64,000 bases of DNA from Lysobacteraceae bacterium (lineage in GTDB: Bacteria > Pseudomonadota > Gammaproteobacteria > Xanthomonadales > Xanthomonadaceae). The stretch lies in the NCBI GenBank assembly GCA_026005075.1, contig BPKJ01000001.1:744001-808000 (forward strand), given 5' to 3'. This document shows positions 31,958 through 41,345 of this stretch, piece by piece. Within the stretch, counting starts at the first letter, position 1; each line of letters starts with the position of its first letter. Below the pieces are notes generated by a model. That model had not been told where the DNA came from. It saw only the letters and a program-made list of their open reading frames with translations, and did not search any database. The position numbers were made by a program, and so were the translations under genes.

Positions 31958-32257
31958 TCAGCGCCGCTCGATCGCCGCCAGCGCGGCATCGATCCGCGGG
32001 CCGAGTTCGGTCAGCAGCCGTCCCAGCGCCTGCTGGCCCTGGCTTGCCGCGTCCTCCGCCTGCAGCTTCTCATGCGCGAGGTTGAGCGCTGCCAGCACCG
32101 CGATGCGCTCCAGACTCACGGTGCGGTCCCGCGACTTCATCTGCCTGAGCCGCTGGTCGAGCAGCTGCGCGGCGCGCAGCAGGCTGTCCCGCTGCTCGGG
32201 CGGACAGGCCACGAGGTAGCTCCTGTCGAGCAGCCGCACCTCGACCGGCTCGCTCAT
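31958..32257 (-). CDS. zapA: Cell division protein ZapA
   Basis: A 99-residue ZapA, which crosslinks FtsZ protofilaments at the division ring. The N-terminal beta part (VEVRLLDRSYLVACPPEQRDSLLRAAQLLDQRL) and C-terminal coiled coil (LAALNLAHEKLQAED...) match the family. It overlaps the upstream coiled-coil gene by ATGA and is followed by the 6S RNA gene, the conserved arrangement. Confidence 0.93.
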   Translation of the reverse strand: MSEPVEVRLLDRSYLVACPPEQRDSLLRAAQLLDQRLRQMKSRDRTVSLERIAVLAALNLAHEKLQAEDAASQGQQALGRLLTELGPRIDAALAAIERR

Positions 32258-32472
32258 GCGTTCTGCTCCAGGGCCTTCAGCCGCGCGATCATCGCCTCGA
32301 CCCGCGAACGCGCCTGTTCGTTGCGCTCGACCAGCTGGGCGCGCTCGCTGTTCCATTGCTCCTGCGCCGCGCGCAGCTGGCGGTTCTCCTCGGCCAGTTG
32401 CTGGACCCGCACCAGCAGGAGCTCGATGCGGCCACGCAAGGCCTCGATGGCGGCGGTGGGGTCCGGATCCAT
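32254..32472 (-). CDS. ZapB-like coiled-coil protein (TIGR02449 family)
   Basis: A 72-residue protein that is almost entirely coiled coil (heptads from about residue 8 to 68: IEALRGRIELLLVRVQQLAEENRQLR). This type regularly precedes zapA in xanthomonads and pseudomonads and is compared with ZapB, which binds ZapA at the Z-ring; the role here is inferred from that context. The TGA overlaps the zapA ATG. It begins 31 bases after the stop of the large sensor/c-di-GMP gene. Confidence 0.82.
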   Translation of the reverse strand: MDPDPTAAIEALRGRIELLLVRVQQLAEENRQLRAAQEQWNSERAQLVERNEQARSRVEAMIARLKALEQNA

Positions 32473-32503
32473 GGCGCGACGATAGGTCCGGCCCCGGCAG
32501 CGG

Positions 32504-35500
32504 TCAAGAACCGGCCTTGCCCTGCAGCGAGGCGAGGCAGTCCGCCTCGGGCATCGGTCGCGCCAGCCAGTAACCCTGGATCTCGTCGCAGCCATGGCGG
32601 CGCAGGTAGTCGAGCTGCTCGCCGGTCTCCACGCCCTCGGCGACCACCCGCAGGCCAAGCGAGTGGGCCATGGCGATGATCGTGGCGGTGATGGCGGCAT
32701 CGTCCGGGTCGGTGCTCAGGTCGCCGACGAACTCCTTGTCGATCTTGAGCGTGTGGATGGGCAGGCGCTTGAGGTAGACCAGCGACGAGTAGCCGGTGCC
32801 GAAGTCGTCGACCGCGATGGAGACGCCCATTTCCTTGAGTGCGTGCAAGACGCGGATGGCGCGCTCGGCGTTGGCCATCACCAGACTCTCGGTGACCTCG
32901 ATCTCCAGCGCCGAGGCGGGCACACCGGCCCACTGCACGGCCCGCGCCACGGTCTCCTCGAGGTGGTCACGGAGGAACTGGAGCATCGACACGTTGACCG
33001 ACATCACCAGCCCGTCGCCGACGCCGGCCTCGCGCCAACGGCGCAGGACGGCCAGGGCCTGGCGGAGTACCCACTCGCCGATCGGCAGGATCAGGCCGGT
33101 CTCCTCCGCCAGCGGGATGAACTCGGCCGGCGCGACCGGACCCAGTTCGCTGCTGTCCCAGCGCAGCAGCGCCTCGAAGCCGACGATCCTGCCATCGGCG
33201 AGCCGCTGGCGGGGCTGGAACACGAGCCGGAACTCCTCGCGTTCCAGCGCCCGGCGCAGGGCCGAGAGCATCGCGGCCCGACGCCGGGTCTCGGCATCCA
33301 GCGCCTCGCTGTACATCTGCCACGTGTTGCGGCCGCGGTCCTTGGCCGCGTACATCGCGGTGTCCGCGCACTTGAGCAGGTCCGCAGGCGCCTCGGCGTG
33401 ATCCGGGAACAAGGCAATGCCGATCGAGGGCGAGATCACGATCTCGCTGCGCCCGTCGAGCTGCAACGGGGTCGAGAAGGCCTCGATGATCCGCATCGCC
33501 ATCTGCTCCGCCGCGGCAGGCTCGTGCAGCTCCTCGAGCAGGACGGTGAACTCGTCGCCGCCCAGCCTGGCCACGGTGTCGCTCTCGCGCACGGTGGCCA
33601 GCAGACGCGCCGCCGCCGACTTGAGGATGCGATCGCCGGCCGCATGGCCGAGCGAGTCGTTGATGTCCTTGAAACGGTCGAGATCGAGGAACAGCAGGCC
33701 GAGCCGGTAGCGGTGACGCCGCGCCCGCACCACGGCCCGGGCGAGGCGATCGTGGAGCAGGGTGCGGTTGGGCAGGCCGGTCAGGGTGTCGTAGTTGGCG
33801 AGGTAGAGCAGCTCCTGCTCGGCGCGCTTGCGATCGGTGATGTCCGAGATCACGGCCACGTAATGGGTGCGCACCCCATAGGCATCGCAGACCTCGTTGA
33901 TCTCGAGCTGGGCGAGGAACTCGTCGCCCGCCTTGCGGCGCTGCCAGATCTCGCCCTTCCAGTGCCCGCTGCGCGCGACCGTCTCGCGCAGCTTGCGGTG
34001 GAACTCGGTGCCGTGCTGGACCGAATCCAGCAGGCTGGCCGACACGCCTCGAACCTCCTCCTCGGAGTAGCCGGTGATGCTGCTGAAGGCCGGATTGACC
34101 GACACGAAACAGAAATCGAGGTCGGTCACCGCCACCGCCTCGCCCATGCTGCGCAGCACCTCGCTGGCGATCCGCCGCTCGCCCTCGGCGGCGCGCTCGG
34201 CGGAGATGTCGCGGGCGGTGCCGGCGATCCGGAGCGGGTGGCCATGCTCGTCCCGGGCCACGACCTTGCCACGGGCACGCACCCAGATCCACTCGCCCCG
34301 GGCGTTGCGGATCCTGTGCTCGGATTCGTAGGCCGGGACACGGCCGGCCAGGTGCGCCTGCAGGCGTTCCTGCACCTTGGGCAGATCGTCCGGATGCACC
34401 GACTCCTTGCGCCAGTCGTCGGTGGAGACTTCCTGCACGAAGGCGTCGCCGCCCAGGAGCTGGTTGGCGCCGATGCGGTACAGGCGGTTCTCGCGCAGGT
34501 CCCAGTCCCAGAACTCGTCCCCCGAACCCCACAGGGCCAGCTTGAGGCGCTCCTCGCGCTCCTGCACCTGTTGGATCAGCGCCCGTTCCTGGCGCCGCCG
34601 CCGTCGCACCGCCGCGGTGAGCCATGCGACGAAGGCCAGCAGCAGAACGAGGTAGGCCAGCCGCGCCGGCGTGTCGTTCCACCAGGGCGGGACGATCTCG
34701 AGCGGCAGATCCAGCTCATGGCTGCTCCACGCGCCGTCGTGGTTGGTGGCCCGGACCCGGAGGCGGTAGTGGCCGGCATCGAGGTTGGTGTAGGTCGCCT
34801 CGGGCAGCGTTCCGGTGTCGATCCATTCGCGGTCGAAGCCCTCCAGCCGGTACTGGAAGCGGTTGCGCTCCGGGGCGGTGTAGTCGAGGGCGGCGAAGCG
34901 GAACCGGTAGACCCGGGCGGTCTGGTCGAGACGGATCGGTGCATCGTCATGCCTCGGCGCCAACTCGGGTCCGCTTCCGACCCGGAGTCCGACCAGCACC
35001 ACCGGCGGCGCGAAACGGCTGGTGTGGATGGCCTCAGGATCGAACACGTTCAGGCCGCGGATTCCGCCGAAGGCAAGGCGCCCGTCGCTCAGCGCGAGCT
35101 GCGCACCACCGTTGAACTCGAGATCCTGCAGGCCATCGGAAAGACCAAAGGCCTGGACGTTGCCGTTGCGCGGGTCGAAGCGGAGCAGGCCGCGGTTGCT
35201 GCTCACCCAGATCCGCCCCACCGCATCCTCGAGCAGACCGTAGACCGTGCCCCCGGGCAGGCCCTGCGCCTCGCCGAGGTGCTGAAAGCGCGGTCGCTCG
35301 GCCCTGGGGTCACCCAGGCTCGCGCTGATCCCGCTGTGGGTCGCGACCCAGATCCGTCCGTCGCTGGCCTCGAGCACGCCGCGGACCAGGTTGCCCGACA
35401 GCGACTCGGGGTCTGCGGGATCGGCAAGGATGCGCCGAACGCGGCCGGTCTGCGGGTCGAGCAGGTTGAGTCCGTGCAGGGTCGAGACCCAGAGCAGGCC

Positions 35501-37075
35501 CTGGCTGTCCTCGAAGATGTGGTTGACCAGCGGGTGGGAGAGCGTGCCGGGATCGTCCGCCCTGTGCTCCCAGGTTCGCCAGCTGCCGTCGGGCCGGCGC
35601 TGCAGCAGCCCGTTGCCGAAGGTGCCGAACCACACGCTGCCGTCCCGCGTGCGCAGTGCGTAGCGCAAGTTGGAGGCATCGGTCGCCAGCGCATCGCCCT
35701 CGGGGTAGACCCGAACCGCTCGCCCGGTCGCAAGATCGAAGTCGAAGGCCCCCTGATCGGTGCTCACCCACAGGTGTCCGCCATCGCCCGGCGCAAGACC
35801 CAGCACGCGCAGGGCACGGCCGCGCGTCGCCACCGGCAGGGCCTGGCGGAGGGCCTCGAAGTGGTTGCGGAATGCCCCGGTGACCAGATCGACCTCGTGC
35901 AGCCCGCCGTTCTCGGAGCCCAGCCAGAGGGTACGTGCGTCCTGCTGCCAGATGGTGCGAATGTTGGCGCTGCCGATCGGATCCGGACCGGGCTGGGTGT
36001 CGGTGTAGAACAGGAACCTCGGCGCGTAGGTCGGCGTGGTGGCGAGGCCGTTGGTCATGCCCCCCACCCAGAGCAGACCTCCCCGATCGACCATCAGGTT
36101 GGCAAGCACGCGCTCGTGCAGGCCACCGGGGATCTCCGGCCGGTAATCGATGCGCAGCGTCGCCCGCGTGTGCGGATCGAAGCGCAACAGGCCGCCGTCC
36201 AGCAGCGCCAGCCAGAGCCGTCCCTGAGGATCACTGGCGATGCGCCATGTCGCCGGGATCGGCGCGCCGGCACCGTCCCTGACCTGCTCCAGCCGGCCCG
36301 CCGGATCCAGCCTCCACAGGCCATCCAGCCGACCGATCCAGATCCGCCCGGCGTCCCCGCCCAGCATGCCGTAGCTGGGCACGGGGTCGCCCACCCGCTG
36401 GTAGCTCCGCCCGTTGGGGTCGATCCGGAACAGGCCGCTCTCGGTCGCCGCCCACAGCACCCCCTCGGCGTCGAAACGGAAATCGATCGAGCGCGGCATC
36501 CCGGCCCGGTTGACGCGTGGCGCGGGACTCAGCCGCAGCAGTTCGCGCCGCTCGCCGGTGGCCGGATCGAAATGCTCGATGCCGGCCTGCGTCCCGAGCC
36601 AGAGCCCGCCCTTGCCGTCGCTGCGGAGCGCGGTGATGCCGTCGCGGCGAAGATCGCCGGTCAGCGCCCCCTCGAACCGCTGGAAGCGCCGCGTGGCGGG
36701 GTCGAGCCGCGCCACGAAGCGGCTGTTGGTGCCCACCCAGAGCTGGCCGTCGGGATCGGTGGCCAGTGCGGTCACGAAGTTCTCGGGCAGGCTCTCGGGA
36801 TCGGCGGGATCGTGCTCGAACCGATCGAAACGGTAGCCGTCGTAGCGGTGCAGGCCACCCTGGGTCGCCACCCAGACGAAGCCGAAGCGATCCTGGGCCA
36901 GACCGAGGATGGTGTTCTGCGCCAGCCCATCGGCGCTGCCGAGGTGCCGGAACACGTGGTCGCGGCGCGCCGCCTCGGCGGTGCCCGCGGGCAGGAGGAG
37001 AAGCTGGAGCAGCAGCACGAGGCCAGCGACCATCCGCCACGCTGCAGCTGAACGCGGATGGATCGGCACTTGCAC
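32504..37075 (-). CDS. Hybrid sensor: propeller, Y_Y_Y, PAS-PAS, GGDEF and EAL
   Basis: About 1,523 residues. After a signal/anchor helix (about 15-35), roughly 700 residues form repeated two-component-regulator-propeller blades (GLWVGT/WLGTxxGL motifs), then a Y_Y_Y domain (NRFQYRLEGFDREW), a transmembrane helix (about 810-830), two PAS/PAC domains, GGDEF and EAL. The GGDEF motif RLGGDEF is intact, as is the EAL signature GFEALLRW with EVTES and DDFGTGYSSL, so both diguanylate cyclase and phosphodiesterase activities are possible. The periplasmic propeller would sense a polymer or sugar-like ligand. GTG at 37075 has AAGGAGG 7 bases upstream; an ATG lies 14 codons later. Confidence 0.88.
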   Translation of the reverse strand: MQVPIHPRSAAAWRMVAGLVLLLQLLLLPAGTAEAARRDHVFRHLGSADGLAQNTILGLAQDRFGFVWVATQGGLHRYDGYRFDRFEHDPADPESLPENFVTALATDPDGQLWVGTNSRFVARLDPATRRFQRFEGALTGDLRRDGITALRSDGKGGLWLGTQAGIEHFDPATGERRELLRLSPAPRVNRAGMPRSIDFRFDAEGVLWAATESGLFRIDPNGRSYQRVGDPVPSYGMLGGDAGRIWIGRLDGLWRLDPAGRLEQVRDGAGAPIPATWRIASDPQGRLWLALLDGGLLRFDPHTRATLRIDYRPEIPGGLHERVLANLMVDRGGLLWVGGMTNGLATTPTYAPRFLFYTDTQPGPDPIGSANIRTIWQQDARTLWLGSENGGLHEVDLVTGAFRNHFEALRQALPVATRGRALRVLGLAPGDGGHLWVSTDQGAFDFDLATGRAVRVYPEGDALATDASNLRYALRTRDGSVWFGTFGNGLLQRRPDGSWRTWEHRADDPGTLSHPLVNHIFEDSQGLLWVSTLHGLNLLDPQTGRVRRILADPADPESLSGNLVRGVLEASDGRIWVATHSGISASLGDPRAERPRFQHLGEAQGLPGGTVYGLLEDAVGRIWVSSNRGLLRFDPRNGNVQAFGLSDGLQDLEFNGGAQLALSDGRLAFGGIRGLNVFDPEAIHTSRFAPPVVLVGLRVGSGPELAPRHDDAPIRLDQTARVYRFRFAALDYTAPERNRFQYRLEGFDREWIDTGTLPEATYTNLDAGHYRLRVRATNHDGAWSSHELDLPLEIVPPWWNDTPARLAYLVLLLAFVAWLTAAVRRRRRQERALIQQVQEREERLKLALWGSGDEFWDWDLRENRLYRIGANQLLGGDAFVQEVSTDDWRKESVHPDDLPKVQERLQAHLAGRVPAYESEHRIRNARGEWIWVRARGKVVARDEHGHPLRIAGTARDISAERAAEGERRIASEVLRSMGEAVAVTDLDFCFVSVNPAFSSITGYSEEEVRGVSASLLDSVQHGTEFHRKLRETVARSGHWKGEIWQRRKAGDEFLAQLEINEVCDAYGVRTHYVAVISDITDRKRAEQELLYLANYDTLTGLPNRTLLHDRLARAVVRARRHRYRLGLLFLDLDRFKDINDSLGHAAGDRILKSAAARLLATVRESDTVARLGGDEFTVLLEELHEPAAAEQMAMRIIEAFSTPLQLDGRSEIVISPSIGIALFPDHAEAPADLLKCADTAMYAAKDRGRNTWQMYSEALDAETRRRAAMLSALRRALEREEFRLVFQPRQRLADGRIVGFEALLRWDSSELGPVAPAEFIPLAEETGLILPIGEWVLRQALAVLRRWREAGVGDGLVMSVNVSMLQFLRDHLEETVARAVQWAGVPASALEIEVTESLVMANAERAIRVLHALKEMGVSIAVDDFGTGYSSLVYLKRLPIHTLKIDKEFVGDLSTDPDDAAITATIIAMAHSLGLRVVAEGVETGEQLDYLRRHGCDEIQGYWLARPMPEADCLASLQGKAGS

Positions 37076-37233
37076 CCGGCGGCCTCCTTCGCTCGTTCCG
37101 CCCCGCCCGGTCGGCAGACGCGAACCCCGGCCAGTGTAGAGAACGATGCCTGCTGCAGCCAGAGACCGGCGCGCTGCCGGCCGGGGAGCCCGGCGCGCTA
37201 CCATGACGGCCCCTCCTGCCGCGGACGCGTGCC

Positions 37234-37767
37234 TTGGACCTGCCCAGCTACCATGAAATGCTGCAGACCCTGCGCGAGCTGAGCCTCGGGGTCGAACCCT
37301 CCGAGCTGCACGGCGCCCTGTGCGGGCTGCTGTGCGGCGGTGCCACCGTCACGCCGCAGGACTGGCTGCGGCAGCTGGCCCTCGAAACCGCCGCCGCCGA
37401 TGCCGGCGACCGCCTCGCGGCGCTGTTCGAGGCCAGCTGCAGCCAGCTCGCGGACCCCGAGATGGCGTTGCGCCTGCTGCTGCCGGCCGAGGATGCGCCG
37501 CTGGCCGAGCGCGCCGACGCGCTGATCGGCTGGACCCGCGGCTTCCTGGGTGGATTCGGGCTTGCCGGCGGCGAGGTCGAGGGGCTGTCCGAGGAGGCCC
37601 GCGAAGCCCTGCAGGACCTCTCCCAGATCGCCGGCGCCCAGCTCAGCTACGAGGACCCGGACAGCGACGAGTCCTCGCTGGCGGAAATCGAGGAGTTCGT
37701 CCGTGTCGCGGCGCTTCTGTTGCAGCAGGAGCGCCAGCCGCGCCCCGATCGTTCGCGCATGCACTGA
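37234..37767 (+). CDS. ygfB: YgfB/YecA family protein (UPF0149)
   Basis: A 177-residue UPF0149 protein. Matching features are YHEMLQTLRELSLGVEPSELHGALCGLLCGG, RADALIGWTRGFLGGFGLAGG and the C-terminal SLAEIEEFVRVAALLL. YgfB in Pseudomonas aeruginosa modulates AmpDh3 expression and beta-lactam resistance by countering AlpA; in other species its role is unclear. The start is TTG at 37234, aligning with the usual N terminus; the alternative ATG at 37258 would remove conserved residues. It precedes pepP by 12 bases as in other gammaproteobacteria. Confidence 0.9.
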   Translation: MDLPSYHEMLQTLRELSLGVEPSELHGALCGLLCGGATVTPQDWLRQLALETAAADAGDRLAALFEASCSQLADPEMALRLLLPAEDAPLAERADALIGWTRGFLGGFGLAGGEVEGLSEEAREALQDLSQIAGAQLSYEDPDSDESSLAEIEEFVRVAALLLQQERQPRPDRSRMH

Positions 37768-37779
37768 ACCGGAACCGGA

Positions 37780-39105
37780 ATGATCAGGAACACGGAATAC
37801 GCACGCCGCCGCCGCCAGCTGATGCGTCTTGCCGGCGAGGACGCGATCGTCATCGTCCCCGCCGCCCCTGAGCGCATCCGCAGCCATGACACGCACCACC
37901 CCTACCGGCAAAGCAGCGATCTGCTCTACCTGTGCGGCTTTCGCGAGCCGGAGTCGGTGCTCGTGCTGGTGCCGGGACGGAAGGCGGGGCAAGCCCTGCT
38001 GTTCTGCCGCGAGCGCGATCGCGAGCGCGAGACCTGGGAGGGGCGGCGACTGGGACCGGAAGCGGCCGCCGAGGCGCTGGGTCTGGACGACGCCTGGGAC
38101 GTGGCCGACATCGACGAGATCCTGCCCGGCCTGATCGAGGGGCGCTCGCGGGTGTTCTACGAGTTCGGCCGCGACCGCGAGTTCGACCTGCGCGTCCTCG
38201 GCTGGGTCGAGCGGGTGCGCGGCAAGGCCCGGCAGGGTGTGCCGCCGCCGCACGAGTTCCTGCAACTCGGCCACCTGCTCCATGAGATGCGCCTGTTCAA
38301 GAGCCGTGACGAGCTGAGGGTGATGCGGCGCGCCGCCGCGATCGCGGCCGAAGCCCACTGCGCGGCAATGCGCGCGGTCCGGCCCGGACTCCACGAGTAC
38401 GCCATCGAGGCGGAGCTGATCTACCGCTTCCGCCGCCATGGCGCGGTGCCGGCCTACGAAAGCATCGTCGGCGCCGGTGCCAACGCCTGCGTGCTGCATT
38501 ACCGCGACAACGATGCGCCGCTGCGGGACGGTGACCTGCTGCTGGTCGACGCCGGTGCCGAGCTGCACGGCTATGCCTCCGACATCACCCGCACCTATCC
38601 CGTCAACGGTCGTTTCAGCGCGGCCCAGCGCGCCATCTACGATCTCGTGCTGGAAGCGCAGCGGGCGGCGATCGCCGAGGTGCGGCCCGGCAACCACTGG
38701 GACGCCCCGCACGAGGCGGCGGTGCGGGTGCTCGCCGAGGGCTTCCTGCGCCTCGGCCTGCTCAAGGGAAGCCTCGACAAGGTGCTCGAGGACCACGGCT
38801 ACCGGCGCTTCTACATGCACCGCACGGGACACTGGCTCGGCCTCGACGTGCACGACGTGGGCGACTACCGGATCGACGGCGAGCCGCGCCTGCTGGAGCC
38901 GGGCATGGTCCTCACCGTCGAGCCCGGCTGCTACGTCGCTCCGGACAGCAAGGGCGTGCCGGCCCGCTGGCGCGGGATCGGGGTGCGCATCGAGGACGAT
39001 GTCGTGGTCACCGCCGACGGCTGCGAGGTGCTCACCGACGGCGTGCCGCGCGAGCCCGAGGCCATCGAGGCCCTGATTGCCGAAGGCCGGCGCCGGGACC
39101 CATGA
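37780..39105 (+). CDS. pepP: Xaa-Pro aminopeptidase
   Basis: A 441-residue, full-length aminopeptidase P that removes an N-terminal residue preceding proline. The N-terminal creatinase-like domain (1-175) begins with RRRRQLMRL and HPYRQSSDLLYLCGF; the pita-bread metalloprotease domain has ligands in VDAGAELHGYASDITRTYPVNG (two Asp), GHWLGLDVHDVG (His), TVEPGCYV (Glu) and GVRIEDDV (Glu). In many gammaproteobacteria ubiH and ubiI follow pepP; here they do not, and a LapA-like gene follows. Confidence 0.95.
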   Translation: MIRNTEYARRRRQLMRLAGEDAIVIVPAAPERIRSHDTHHPYRQSSDLLYLCGFREPESVLVLVPGRKAGQALLFCRERDRERETWEGRRLGPEAAAEALGLDDAWDVADIDEILPGLIEGRSRVFYEFGRDREFDLRVLGWVERVRGKARQGVPPPHEFLQLGHLLHEMRLFKSRDELRVMRRAAAIAAEAHCAAMRAVRPGLHEYAIEAELIYRFRRHGAVPAYESIVGAGANACVLHYRDNDAPLRDGDLLLVDAGAELHGYASDITRTYPVNGRFSAAQRAIYDLVLEAQRAAIAEVRPGNHWDAPHEAAVRVLAEGFLRLGLLKGSLDKVLEDHGYRRFYMHRTGHWLGLDVHDVGDYRIDGEPRLLEPGMVLTVEPGCYVAPDSKGVPARWRGIGVRIEDDVVVTADGCEVLTDGVPREPEAIEALIAEGRRRDP

Positions 39106-39139
39106 TTCCGCACCTCGGTGCCGTGCAGGAGGGAGCATC

Positions 39140-39364
39140 ATGATCCGCCGCATCAAGCTCGCGCTCGTCGCCGCTCTGCTCGTGTTCACCGCGGTGGTGC
39201 TGGCCCAGAACAGCGCCCCGGTGCAGCTCGCCCTGTTGTGGATGGCGGTGGAGCTGCCGCTGTTCGTGGCGCTGCTGCTGGCGTGGCTCACCGGCGCCCT
39301 GCTTGGCGGTGTGCTCGTCGCCATGCTGAACGCACGCCGCTCCGGCCGCCGCGGCGGCGCTTGA
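39140..39364 (+). CDS. LapA/YciS family (DUF1049) inner-membrane protein
   Basis: A 74-residue protein with two transmembrane helices and a short NSAPVQLALLW loop, the standard DUF1049/LapA pattern. E. coli LapA works with LapB in lipopolysaccharide assembly, but LapB is not present in this window. AGGAGG lies 6-7 bases before ATG. It probably belongs to the ygfB-pepP transcript. Confidence 0.85.
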   Translation: MIRRIKLALVAALLVFTAVVLAQNSAPVQLALLWMAVELPLFVALLLAWLTGALLGGVLVAMLNARRSGRRGGA

Positions 39365-39419
39365 CCCGGGCGGCCCGCGCACCGATGCTCGCGCCCGCCC
39401 CGTCGATGGATCCTTGCCG

Positions 39420-41287
39420 ATGAGCTCCTCCCTGCTGCCGCTCGTGCTGCTCGTACTGGGCTTCCTCTGCCAGTGGCTGGCCTGGCGTGTGCGGCTGCCC
39501 GCCATCCTGTTCCTGCTCCTGACCGGCATCGTGCTCGGGCCGGCGACGGGCCTTCTCGATCCCGATGCGCTGCTCGGCGACCTGCTCTTTCCGCTGGTCT
39601 CCCTGGGCGTGGCGATCATCCTCTTCGAGGGCAGCCTCGGCCTGCGCTGGCAGGAACTGCGCGGCGTCGCGCCGGCGGTGATCAACCTGGTCTCGATCGG
39701 TGCCCTGGTCAGCCTCGGCACTTTGGCCGCGGCGGCGCACTACCTGCTCGGGCTGTCCTGGGAGCTGTCCTTGCTGTTCGGCGCCCTGACCTGCGTGACC
39801 GGGCCGACCGTGGTCGTGCCGATGCTCCGCTCGGTGCGTCCCAACGCACGGATCGCCAACGTGCTGCGCTGGGAGGGCATCATCATCGACCCGCTGGGCG
39901 CGCTTTTCGCGGTGCTGGTCTACAGCTGGATCGTGCTCGGCCTGGAGCGGCACACCTTCACCGAGGCGCTCGCCGCCTTCGGCTGGACCACGCTCACGGG
40001 TTGCGCCTTTGGCGTGGTCGGCGCGGTGGCCCTCGGCGGCCTGCTCCGGCGGCACTGGATCCCGGAGTACCTGCAGAACTACGCCGCGCTCGTCGCCGTG
40101 CTGTCGGTGTTCTCGCTGTCCAACGCGGTCGCCCACGAGTCGGGGCTGCTGGCGGTGACGATCATGGGCATGTGGCTTGGCAACCGCAGCCGACCTGCAC
40201 ATGGACGACATCCTCGATTTCAAGGAACACCTGTCCACGCTGCTGATCTCATTGCTCTTCATCGTGCTCGCCGCGCGCCTGGAATGGCCCACGCTCGAGC
40301 TCGCGCTCGGCGGGTTCGCCCTGCTCGCGGTCGCCATGCTGGTCGCGCGCCCGCTGTCGGTGCTGGTGTCCTGCCTTGGCAGCAGCCTGCAGCTGGCGGG
40401 AGCGCGCCCTGATCGCCTGGATCGCGCCGCGCGGCATCGTCGCCGCCGCGGTCTCCGCCCTGTTCGCGATCAAGCTCGAGGAAGCCGGCGTGCGCGGCGC
40501 CGAGCAGATCGTTCCGCTCACCTTCCTGCTGATCATCGGCACGGTCGTGGTGCAGAGCGCCACCGCGCGCCGGATCGCGATCTGGCTCGGGGTCACCGAG
40601 CCCGACGACCACGGCGTGCTGATCGTCGGCGCCACCCGGGTCGGTCGCGCCATCGCCAAGGTCCTGGCGCAGAACAAGATCGACGTCCTGGTGGCGGACG
40701 ACGACTGGATCGCGATCCGCGCCGCGCGCATGGAGGGGCTCAGGACCTACTTCGGCAACCCGGTGAGCGAACATGCCGACAGCCATCTCGACCTGACCGG
40801 CATCGGCACCCTGATCGCCTGCTCGAGCCGGCGCGAGATCAATACCCTCGCCTGCGTGCGCTTCGAGCCCGAGTTCGGCCGCGATCGCATCTTCCGGCTG
40901 CGCATCCTCGCCCCCGGCGAGGCCCCGCGGCAGGCGATCTCCGGCACCCTGCGCGGCCAGCCGCTGTTCGGCGAGCAGGTCACCCAGCGCTTCCTCGAGG
41001 AGCAGCTCGAGGCCGGTGCGCAGTTCAGGAGCACCCGGCTGACCGAGGCCTTCGACTGGGAGGCCTTCCGCGCCAAGCATGGCGAGGCCCCGCTCCTGCT
41101 GTTCGCCATCGACGACAAGGGCAAGCTGCGTCCGGCCCACGCCCAGCGGGAATGGCAGCCCCGGCCGGGCTGGACCGTGATCACCCTGATGCCGGCCGGC
41201 AGCCGCGCCGAGGCCGGCGCGGAACCTGGCGAGACCCCGGCCCGGGAGGCCGGCGCGGTGGGCGACGCGGCGGCCACGACCGCCTGA
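39420..41287 (+). pseudogene. CPA1-type cation:proton antiporter with TrkA-N domain, two frame breaks
   Basis: Three collinear frames make one protein of about 620 residues. Frame 1 (39420 to about 40187) holds membrane helices and GALTCVTGPTVVVPMLR. Frame 2 (about 40189-40392) continues ADLHMDDILDFKEHLSTLLISLLF. Frame 3 (from 40394) continues WRERALIAWIAPRGIVAAAVSALF and a Rossmann TrkA-N domain (GVLIVGATRVGRAIAKVL) plus tail. Skipping A40188 and C40393 restores family-like joins. Such proteins exchange Na+ or K+ for H+ with nucleotide-regulated gating. As written, only a truncated, probably inactive protein can be made; sequence error is the first suspect. Confidence 0.85.
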
Positions 41288-41345
41288 GGACCGCTGCCGG
41301 CGCCACGGCGCTGGTCGAGGGCCGCGGCGAGCCCCCGGCCTTCGC

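Noticed and set aside
32594-37051. A 1,485-codon open frame on the plus strand opposite the sensor gene
   Set aside because: It mirrors the real minus-strand gene. High GC removes stops from the opposite strand; its translation is low-complexity (AVEH/LGQ rich) and has no family motif, whereas the minus-strand frame shows GGDEF and EAL motifs.
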